In this document: piece after piece, positions 33,401 to 39,343 of the stretch
Position numbering within the stretch: position 1 is the first letter of the stretch
How the letters are laid out: each line of letters begins with the position of its first letter
Assembly (NCBI GenBank): GCA_039028155.1
Contig: JBCCIS010000049.1
Span: 1-39,343 of the forward strand
Direction: 5' to 3'
Length of the DNA stretch: 39,343 nt
Source of the DNA: Pseudomonadota bacterium
Lineage (GTDB): Bacteria; Pseudomonadota; Alphaproteobacteria; SP197
Notes under the pieces: generated by a model
Database searches by the model: none
Told to the model about the DNA's origin: nothing
What the model saw: only the letters and a program-made list of their open reading frames with translations
Position numbers and translations under genes: made by a program

Positions 33401-33851
33401 AGCCGTGCTGCTTGTCGTTTTGCGGCACCTCGTGAGCGACCATGATGCGCGACACCGCGGCAACAGCCAGGCCGGTTGACAGTCCGAACAGCAGAATGCC
33501 GCCGGCGGCCTCCAGGCTGCTCAAGAGTTGCCAGCGTTCGGTCAGCACGATGTCGCCGTAGCCCAATGTCGTGAACGTCACGGTCGAGAAGTAAAGCGAG
33601 TCCGTCATGTTGGGGAACTCGCCGAGATAAATGTAGAGAGCGGCCCACAGCCAGATCTCGACGGTGTGGGCGGCCAGAAGCCCCAACACGATCACGACCA
33701 TGGTGCTCGTCGCGCCGACGTAATAGCTCGACTTCAGCCATGCGCCGGCATGGCGTTTCAATATGCCAAGCAGAATGATCATGGCGGCGATATGGATGGC
33801 GACGCAAAGCGCCACCATGGCCGACCCTAAAAGCAATTGCTGAACCAGCAT
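33399..33851 (-). CDS. Potassium-channel-like membrane protein (ion channel 2-TM family)
   Basis: A 150-residue protein with hydrophobic helices at about 5-30, 47-63, 66-78 and 112-136, plus a pore loop. The K+ selectivity filter is TTLGYGD (94-100) in STVTFTTLGYGD. This is the ion-channel (Ion_trans_2) fold with an extra N-terminal helix pair and no RCK or cyclic-nucleotide domain, so gating cannot be predicted. No clear ribosome site precedes the ATG. It converges on the tandem exported genes and diverges from PhyH (3) across about 100 bp. Confidence 0.85.
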   Translation of the reverse strand: MLVQQLLLGSAMVALCVAIHIAAMIILLGILKRHAGAWLKSSYYVGATSTMVVIVLGLLAAHTVEIWLWAALYIYLGEFPNMTDSLYFSTVTFTTLGYGDIVLTERWQLLSSLEAAGGILLFGLSTGLAVAAVSRIMVAHEVPQNDKQHG

Positions 33852-33953
33852 GGCGCATCATAAGGCGATGGCATTGCCGCCGTCATGCCCGGTCTATCCA
33901 CATGCAGGCCGGGCCTGTTTTTCATCCAAAAGTCGTCCTATGCTTGGCTTGTC

Positions 33954-34895
33954 ATGATGGCGACACGACCCAACGACGTCCCCGTCCCGACCCGCGATAT
34001 CGTGCAGGCCAAAGCTGATATCGCTCACGCCGGCTATGGGATCCTTGAAGGCGCCCTGGATGAGGCGACCACGAAGGCAATCCGCGACCGGCTGCTGGAC
34101 CAGGCGACTGCCGAGCGTGAACGTCAGGTCAATGTCAGCAACTCCGCGGTCGAACCCGATGACGACGTCAATCAGTGGGTCACCATGCTGCCCAACAAGG
34201 GGCCGGTGTTTCGCGCGCTGATCAACAACGATGGGTGTCTCGGCCTTGTGCGGTCTGTCTTGGGCGACGATGCCATCCTTTCCGAGTTTTCCGCCCACAT
34301 CACCTGGCCGGGCAACAAGGAGATGGCGCTGCACACCGACCAATGGTTCATGCCCCAGCCCGCCATGCCCGGTGAGCATCACAGCCGAGTCAGCGACATC
34401 AGCCGTGCCAATCAGCCATTCGGTGGCCCCGAACCCGCGACTTGGGCGATCAACGCGCCGGTCGTGACCAACGCCATGTGGGCAATCACCGATTTCACAC
34501 GCGAAAACGGTGCGACCCGCCTGGTGCCCAAGAGCCACCTTTCCGGTAACCATCCCGCGCCGGATACGGCCTACGACTGCGTCTTCGCCGAAGCGCCGGC
34601 CGGCAGCCTGGTGGTCTGGGAAGGCCGCACCTGGCACGCGGCGAGCCTGAACACCGGCACAACACCGCGCATGGGCATCACGACCCACTGGTGCGCGCCC
34701 TTCATGCGACAGCTGCTGAACTTCACCTATGGTCTGAGGCCCGACGTCGCCGATGATTTGAGCGAACACGAACGCTCAATCATGGGCTTCAAGGTCTGGA
34801 GCACCTATGGCGCGACCGGCGACTTCAACGCCACGTGGGCGACGCCCGGTGTCGAGAACCCCGGCGAGATGACGGCCGACGACGAGTCAACATAG
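33954..34895 (+). CDS. PhyH-family Fe(II)/2-oxoglutarate dioxygenase (3)
   Basis: A 313-residue dioxygenase. The iron ligands are H127 and D129 (ALHTDQWF) and H228 (TWHAASLN), and R239 is a likely 2-oxoglutarate contact. The core TNAMWAITDFTRENGATRLVP is typical of bacterial PhyH enzymes of unknown substrate. ATG 33954 is preferred over the upstream frame from 33885, which adds a non-conserved stretch. A Met/Pro-rich loop (FMPQPAMPGEHHS) follows the metal motif. It differs clearly from PhyH (1) and (2) in length and loops, so these are not recent duplicates. Confidence 0.9.
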   Translation: MMATRPNDVPVPTRDIVQAKADIAHAGYGILEGALDEATTKAIRDRLLDQATAERERQVNVSNSAVEPDDDVNQWVTMLPNKGPVFRALINNDGCLGLVRSVLGDDAILSEFSAHITWPGNKEMALHTDQWFMPQPAMPGEHHSRVSDISRANQPFGGPEPATWAINAPVVTNAMWAITDFTRENGATRLVPKSHLSGNHPAPDTAYDCVFAEAPAGSLVVWEGRTWHAASLNTGTTPRMGITTHWCAPFMRQLLNFTYGLRPDVADDLSEHERSIMGFKVWSTYGATGDFNATWATPGVENPGEMTADDEST

Positions 34896-35166
34896 TCAGA
34901 GCAGACTCACGCACCGATGAGCATGCCGGATGGCGACCCGCGTCCGCATCACCCTTTCCTATGCCAGAGAGTTAGCCCGAAGGTGTGGAAATCATCCGAT
35001 TGAGATGAACGCAACGTCCGACGATCCACTACACTTGACCCTTGGCGGATACGTCACGGTCTGCCCGAGATGCAGTTCGTACTAGGTGCATGCCTCTTAC
35101 GGCCCAAGACCGAGGTTTGAGTGTCGATTGACAGATCCGCCGTGCGCCGAGGGAGCACGTTGAGCG
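34896..35166. other. Non-coding spacer, no feature recognised
   Basis: About 270 bp upstream of the secreted Cys-containing protein. Codon structure and ribosome sites are absent on both strands apart from GGGAG 11 bases before ATG 35167. I could not match it to a riboswitch or a known RNA. Confidence 0.4.
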
Positions 35167-35724
35167 ATGGACAGCGGATCGAGAACGAGCAACGCAGTGG
35201 TGACGGTCGGTCTCGCCGCCACTCTCTTGGCGATGGCAACCGCTGCAGCCATTGCTGATACCGGTGAGTCCCCACAAAGCCAAAACACCACGATCTCCAT
35301 CATCATTCCCGAACGGGTCAGCGTCAGGGAAGTCAGCGCAGTCAGTACGGGCGCGTCGAGCAACGCCACGGACGAACAGGGCACGGTCGACCTATGCGTC
35401 TGGTCGCAAGGTGGCAGCGGCTACCAGGTGACTGTTATCTCCGACACCGGCGACTACAAGCTGACCAATGGCGAGGCGCCCGGCGATATTGGCTTTACGG
35501 TCAAGTGGAACGATCAGCTGAGTGAGACCGGCGGCACCGCCATTCCCTATGACACGGCGATGCCCCTTGTGACCCTGGCATCTACGACGCCGACTTGTGG
35601 GGGCGTTGGAAACAGCAACTCGACAATTGTTGTCGACACCGCCGAGGGGGGCTTGTCGCTTCAGCAAGCAAACGCGGCCGGCTACGACGCGACACTAACC
35701 GTCACCGTGGCGGCCACCCCCTGA
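35167..35724 (+). CDS. Small secreted beta-rich protein with two cysteines (pilin/spore-coat-U-like architecture)
   Basis: A 185-residue protein with an N-terminal signal peptide (VVTVGLAATLLAMATAAAIA, cleavage near AIADTG). The mature part is Ser/Thr/Gly-rich with only two cysteines (DLCVWSQGGSGYQV and PTCGGVGNSN) and a final alternating strand (YDATLTVTVA). One disulfide and a closing beta-strand are the layout of CsuA/spore-coat-U or DUF4402-type proteins. No chaperone or usher gene is adjacent, so the assignment is by resemblance only. The signal peptide and length argue for a real gene. Confidence 0.7.
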   Translation: MDSGSRTSNAVVTVGLAATLLAMATAAAIADTGESPQSQNTTISIIIPERVSVREVSAVSTGASSNATDEQGTVDLCVWSQGGSGYQVTVISDTGDYKLTNGEAPGDIGFTVKWNDQLSETGGTAIPYDTAMPLVTLASTTPTCGGVGNSNSTIVVDTAEGGLSLQQANAAGYDATLTVTVAATP

Positions 35725-35785
35725 CCGATCCAGCGGCTCCCTTTCTTACATTTCCGGGACGCCCAACGCCCGAGTCCATAAAAAA

Positions 35786-36691
35786 CTACATCAGGTACTT
35801 CTTGAAGAAGGCGATCGTGCGTTCCTCGGCCAGTTTGGCCGCGGCCTCGTCGTAGCGCGGTGTCGTATCGTTATGGAAACCGTGATTGACGTCCGGGTAC
35901 ATGTAGGCTTCGTAGGTCTTGCCATGCGCCTTCAAGGCTTCCTCATAGGCCGGCCAGCCTTCGTTTATACGATCGTCGAGGCCAGCGTTTTGAATCAGCA
36001 GCGGCGCTTCGATGGCCGCGACGTCGGCAGGGTCTGGTTGCCGGCCATAGAATGGCACGCCGGCCGCCAGTTCCGGATAGGCGACCGCCAGCGCATTGAC
36101 CACGGCGCCGCCGTAGCAGAAGCCGACGGCGCCCACCTTGCCGGTGCAATCCTCACGGTTGAGCAGGTACTCAAAGCCGGCGAACATGTCGTTCATCAGC
36201 TTTTCGGGATCGACCGTGGCCTGCATTTCGCGACCCTCGTCGTCGTTGCCGGGGTAGCCGCCGAGTGAGCTCAGCCCGTCGGGCGCCATCGCCATGAAGC
36301 CCGCCTTGCCAAGGCGCCGAGTGACATCCTCGATATACGGGTTGAGACCGCGATTTTCGTGGATCACCAGAACCGCCGGCAGTTTTTCGTCTGGGCCCGC
36401 GGGGCGAACCAGGTAGGCATTGACCTCGCCATGGCCGTTCGGCGACGGATAGGTGATGCGACTGGTCACAATGTCCGGATCGTCGGGAGCGACTTGCTGG
36501 GCCAAAGCGTAGTTCGGCGAGAGCTGGCTCAACAGAAAGGTCGCTGACATACCAACCAACGTGAATTTCGCGGCGCCATCAAGAAACTCGCGCTTCGTGA
36601 TCTTTCCGTGGGCGTAGTAGTCGTAGAGTTCCAGCAGTTCCTGCGGGAAATCTTTGGCCGTCATACGACGCTTCGGCGTCAGATCATTCAT
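35786..36691 (-). CDS. Dienelactone hydrolase family protein
   Basis: A 301-residue alpha/beta hydrolase with a cysteine nucleophile: C192 in GFCYGG, an aspartate in AGLDDR (239-240) and H270 in DVNHGFH. The active-site glutamate motif is [15 protein letters not shown]. The start at 36691 is supported by GGGAG 8 bases upstream. The N-terminal 65 residues are an extension beyond the usual 235-residue enzyme: [18 protein letters not shown], then a hydrophobic stretch, resembling a Tat-like or membrane-anchor leader seen in exported DLH relatives. The substrate is unknown. Confidence 0.9.
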   Translation of the reverse strand: MNDLTPKRRMTAKDFPQELLELYDYYAHGKITKREFLDGAAKFTLVGMSATFLLSQLSPNYALAQQVAPDDPDIVTSRITYPSPNGHGEVNAYLVRPAGPDEKLPAVLVIHENRGLNPYIEDVTRRLGKAGFMAMAPDGLSSLGGYPGNDDEGREMQATVDPEKLMNDMFAGFEYLLNREDCTGKVGAVGFCYGGAVVNALAVAYPELAAGVPFYGRQPDPADVAAIEAPLLIQNAGLDDRINEGWPAYEEALKAHGKTYEAYMYPDVNHGFHNDTTPRYDEAAAKLAEERTIAFFKKYLM

Positions 36692-36958
36692 GAACGTTGC
36701 TCCCTGTTTCAACTCGGTTTGTCCCTTAGGGGATCTTGGTGGACTTGATTTGGCGCAGGCGTTCTGGCTTTTCAAGTCGATCGTCCCAGCGGGAGAACGT
36801 AGTATGCTGATGTGTTACGAGAGGAAGAAGCGGCGCGATCACCCGATGAAGCTTGCCCCCATGTGCGCGGATCTCGCCGAGGCCTCATGACAGCGCGCTT
36901 AGACTGGGCCGTGAACCACGCCGCGACCACCGACGGCTCCGCCGCTGGAGCCTAGCCG

Positions 36959-37912
36959 TTGGACTTCCTCAATCTTCTGCTGCCTATCTTCGCCATCATC
37001 CTGACCGGCTTTGTCGTCTCGCACTTCAAGCTCCTGCCAGAGACGGTCGGCGATATCCTTATCCAGTTCGCCTACAACATCGGCCTGCCCGCCCTCTTGT
37101 TCCTGGTGATTGCCCAGGAGTCGCTGGCCCGGCTTTTCGATCCTGGTTTTCTTCTGAGCTATGGCGGCGGCACGTTCTTCTTCTTCGTGCTGATCCTGGT
37201 GCTCACCAAAGTCTGGCGCAAAGTGTCGACCGGCGATGCGGTGATCCTGGCACTTATCGGCGCCTGCGCGAACACGGCCTTTGTCGCCCTGCCGATCCTC
37301 AAATCCACCTTCGGGCACAAAGCCGTTCTGCCGGCGGCCATGGCCTGCGTGATCATGGTGGCGATGATCCTGGTCGGCGTGCTGTTGATCGAACGAACCC
37401 GGCGCGGCGATGACGCCGGAGAGGACTCGATCTGGCCGCATGTGCGCCATGCCCTCTTGAACCCGCTGGTGCTCGCCGTGTTGCTGGGTGTTCTTTATGC
37501 GGCCGTGGGCTTGCCGGTACCGGTCATGGCGGCCGAGTACCTGTCACTGCTGGGCGACTCCGTGACCCCTTGCGCCCTGTTCGCGGTCGGTATGTCAATC
37601 CGGCTGCAGAGCCTGAGGACGGGTGCGGCGGCGATCCTGCTGCTCTCGGCCGTCAAGCTGATCGTCATCCCAGCCCTCGTGCTTTTCCTGGTTCTGCTGC
37701 TCAACCTCGATCCCTTCCTCTCGGTCGCCGCCGTCATTTGCGCCGCCGTCCCGACGGCAAAGACGATCTTCGTGCTGGCCAGCCAATACGACCACAAGAA
37801 GGAACTGGCGGCTGAAACCGTATCGGTGGGCACGCTCGCATCAACCGCCACGCTCTTCGTCTGGCTCATCGTCCTGGCGCAGTTCTATCCCGATACCTTC
37901 GGCGCGTCGTGA
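36959..37912 (+). CDS. AEC-family transporter (auxin efflux carrier-like permease)
   Basis: A ten-helix inner-membrane protein of 317 residues in the AEC family, whose bacterial members carry malate, malonate or other small acids. The TTG start follows an in-frame TAG by one codon, so no earlier start exists in this frame; GGAG lies 8 bases upstream. Family landmarks are NIGLPALLFLVIAQ, GACANTAFVALPIL and the second-half SVTPCALFAVGMSI and AAVPTAKTIFVLASQY, showing the inverted 5+5 helix repeat. It converges on the DddP-like gene with a 9-bp gap. Confidence 0.9.
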   Translation: MDFLNLLLPIFAIILTGFVVSHFKLLPETVGDILIQFAYNIGLPALLFLVIAQESLARLFDPGFLLSYGGGTFFFFVLILVLTKVWRKVSTGDAVILALIGACANTAFVALPILKSTFGHKAVLPAAMACVIMVAMILVGVLLIERTRRGDDAGEDSIWPHVRHALLNPLVLAVLLGVLYAAVGLPVPVMAAEYLSLLGDSVTPCALFAVGMSIRLQSLRTGAAAILLLSAVKLIVIPALVLFLVLLLNLDPFLSVAAVICAAVPTAKTIFVLASQYDHKKELAAETVSVGTLASTATLFVWLIVLAQFYPDTFGAS

Positions 37913-37921
37913 CCTGACGCG

Positions 37922-39169
37922 CTAGACGTCTTCCCAGGGAAAACTATCCAGCCGTTCTGCGCCGGTGTTGGTCACCAGGACCTGGGTCTCCAGTTTGATG
38001 CACTCGCTGCCTTCCTCGCCGATCAGGCTTTCGACGCAGACCGTCATGTTCTCCTCGAAGTGGCCGTCATAGCCGTGCTCGAAGTCGGGATGCAGCAACA
38101 CCACCGGCCACTCGTCAGCCATGCCAACACCGTGGATGGCGAGCGAATAACGGTAGGGCTGGTGTTTCTCAGGAATACGCCAGGACTTCTCATTGAACTC
38201 GGCGAACGAGACACCGGCTTTGACCAGCGTCAGGTTATGGTCGATCTGCTCGCGCGCGGTCAGGTAGAGCTCGCGCTGGCGGTTGGTCATCGCGACGTGG
38301 CCGCAGGTCCATGAGCGCGAGAGATCGGCGCAATAGCCATAGGGCCCGATCATATCGGTGTCGAAGCTGATCATGTCGCCTTCCCGGCAGACATAGTCTG
38401 AGCACTCGGCGTACCAGGGGTTGGTGTGCGGACCGGCCAGCAACAGCCGGGTCTCCAGCCAGCCACCGCCGGAGCGCGCGTTCTCGTGGTGCAGCTCGGC
38501 CCAGATCTCCTGTTCCGTGCGCCCGGGCTCGGACACCTCATACATGCGCGCCATGCCGGCTTCGCAGACACGGACCGTCCATCGCATCAGGTCGATCTCG
38601 TCGGCGCTTTTGATCGCGCGCGCGCGTTCGGTCAGCTCCTGCCCCTCGACATAGGTGTAGCCGAGGTCCTCCAGCGCCTTCAGGCCGGGCGGCTCGATCT
38701 TGTCAATCGCCAGGCGCCGGTTGCCGCCGCCATGGGCGCGCATGAGGTTATCGACCTCGCCGGCCCAGTGTTTCAGCCGTTCGTCGCTGCGGTCGCCCGC
38801 CGCCATATAGATCCACGACGTCGCCCGGCGCACCTCATCAACCGCCGCGACATCATCGCTCAGGTGTTCGGCATCCTTGAACTCGAACAGCACGGCAGGG
38901 CCATCGGCAAAGACCAGCGCGTAGCGCACGGCGTTGTGCAGCGCCCAAAGCTGCATGTTCGTGACATCGAGCGCATAGTGAATGTTGACGGGGTCATAGA
39001 GCAGGATCGCCGCGCAATCGTGACGCGCGAGCTGACCGCGCAACCGGCCAAGGCGATAGGCACGGGCGGCTTCCAGTGTCGAGGCGGGCAGTGGGCTCTT
39101 GAGCGGCTTGTCAGCGCCCTCTTCGTTCAGATAGGTCGCCTTGCGCGGATCCTTGAAGACCTCGGCCAT
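37922..39169 (-). CDS. dddP: M24-family protein of the DddP (DMSP lyase)-like group
   Basis: A 415-residue pita-bread-fold protein. It keeps the full M24 metal set (D270, D272, D282, H346, E380, E394). It also keeps the two residues reported as special to DddP DMSP lyases: Y341, five residues before the metal histidine, and D352 in HGVGMADEW. DddP-specific blocks are visible too: DPVNIHYALDVTNMQLW, GGGWLETRLLLAGPHTNPW and ISFDTDMIGPYGYCADLSRSW. DddP splits dimethylsulfoniopropionate into acrylate and dimethyl sulfide. The N-terminus is shorter than in Roseovarius DddP. ATG 39169 is preferred over TTG 39178, which overlaps the upstream stop. A divergent clade with another substrate is possible. 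Confidence 0.8.
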   Translation of the reverse strand: MAEVFKDPRKATYLNEEGADKPLKSPLPASTLEAARAYRLGRLRGQLARHDCAAILLYDPVNIHYALDVTNMQLWALHNAVRYALVFADGPAVLFEFKDAEHLSDDVAAVDEVRRATSWIYMAAGDRSDERLKHWAGEVDNLMRAHGGGNRRLAIDKIEPPGLKALEDLGYTYVEGQELTERARAIKSADEIDLMRWTVRVCEAGMARMYEVSEPGRTEQEIWAELHHENARSGGGWLETRLLLAGPHTNPWYAECSDYVCREGDMISFDTDMIGPYGYCADLSRSWTCGHVAMTNRQRELYLTAREQIDHNLTLVKAGVSFAEFNEKSWRIPEKHQPYRYSLAIHGVGMADEWPVVLLHPDFEHGYDGHFEENMTVCVESLIGEEGSECIKLETQVLVTNTGAERLDSFPWEDV

Positions 39170-39174
39170 GGCGC

Positions 39175-39343
39175 TCAACCCGCCCTGCCGTAGAAGCCGA
39201 TGCGTTCGGCCTCGCTGAACATGACACCGGCGTCCTCGTAATAGGAGAAGACAGCGATGATGCGATCGCGATCGCCTTCGACCGGTGTCACCCGGTGCGC
39301 GGTGTTCTTGCCCTTGAAGACATTCAGCGTGCCCGGCGCCAGC
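39175..39343 (-). CDS. C-terminal fragment of a 2OG-Fe(II) oxygenase (HalD/BesD-like tail), cut by the window
   Basis: An open frame enters from the window edge and ends with TGA at 39175, giving 55 residues. The sequence LNVFKGKNTAHRVTPVEGDR, then IIAVFSYYEDAGVMFSE and GFYGR, matches the distal histidine-arginine region of the 2OG oxygenases that end FYGR. The visible His is the third iron ligand and the Arg shortly after it the probable 2-oxoglutarate contact. It lies just upstream of the DddP-like gene and is probably co-transcribed with it. The N-terminal metal motif is outside the window. Confidence 0.7.
   Translation of the reverse strand, partial: LAPGTLNVFKGKNTAHRVTPVEGDRDRIIAVFSYYEDAGVMFSEAERIGFYGRAG

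Noticed and set aside
33319-33861. A 180-codon minus-strand frame overlapping the K+ channel gene
   Set aside because: The alternate frame lacks hydrophobic helices, while the channel frame holds the TLGYGD filter.
34896-35166. A possible c-di-GMP or other riboswitch before the secreted Cys-containing protein
   Set aside because: No conserved core or paired helices could be matched by eye.
36804-36890. A 28-codon ORF with GGGAG 8 bases before ATG, upstream of the AEC transporter
   Set aside because: It could be a leader peptide, but there is no paired attenuator hairpin and the residues show no amino acid bias. A single ribosome-like site is not enough.

Overview
The window is GC-rich (roughly 63-65% by eye), densely packed chromosomal DNA with short spacers, frequent 4-bp stop/start overlaps and clear GGAG-type ribosome sites. 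The gene content points to an alphaproteobacterium: choline-sulfatase with choline dehydrogenase, a non-pyrrolysine MttB homologue, several PhyH dioxygenases, a DddP-like M24 protein, DUF6165 with a GT9 glycosyltransferase, and many LysR regulators. It is probably a marine or osmolyte-consuming heterotroph of the Rhodospirillales or a related order; that placement is inference. I see no tRNA, rRNA, CRISPR, transposase or phage gene.

Layout. Positions 1-11.4 kb look like a methylated-amine and osmolyte region: a partial NCS1 permease, betA and betC (an overlapping pair on the minus strand), a DAO-type FAD oxidase, a GcvA-like LysR facing a 58-residue unannotated small protein, an MttB-family methyltransferase, a second LysR and a Tat-exported family 5 solute-binding protein. 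Positions 11.7-14.1 kb carry a divergent urease made of a gamma/beta fusion and an alpha subunit, with no accessory genes, facing a PhyH dioxygenase. Positions 15.1-17.2 kb hold an LPS-type glycosyltransferase, DUF6165 and two tandem paralogous 44-residue proteins. Positions 18.5-21.1 kb hold 4-hydroxyphenylpyruvate dioxygenase overlapping a haem-oxygenase-like diiron protein, divergent from an Lrp/AsnC regulator with a 15-bp dyad in between.

Positions 21.2-25.2 kb carry a betaine-type binding protein, a proline iminopeptidase and two tandem membrane-anchored Bax-like glucosaminidases. Positions 25.2-32.1 kb carry an aromatic amino acid decarboxylase divergent from a DMT exporter, a DsbA/HCCA isomerase overlapping a second PhyH enzyme, a TIM-barrel isomerase, a VOC protein and an acyl-CoA ligase. 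Positions 32.2-39.3 kb carry two tandem exported paralogues of unknown function, a K+ channel-like protein, a third PhyH enzyme, a Cys-containing secreted protein, a dienelactone hydrolase, an AEC transporter, the DddP-like protein and the C-terminus of another 2OG oxygenase.

How it fits together. Most genes form one- or two-gene catabolic units, each beside its own regulator or transporter. The candidates for undescribed biology are the HPPD plus diiron oxygenase operon, the accessory-less urease lacking the flap cysteine, the three small proteins (58, 44 and 44 residues), the tandem exported pair, and a family of AGAGCGG-bounded hairpins found at three gene ends.
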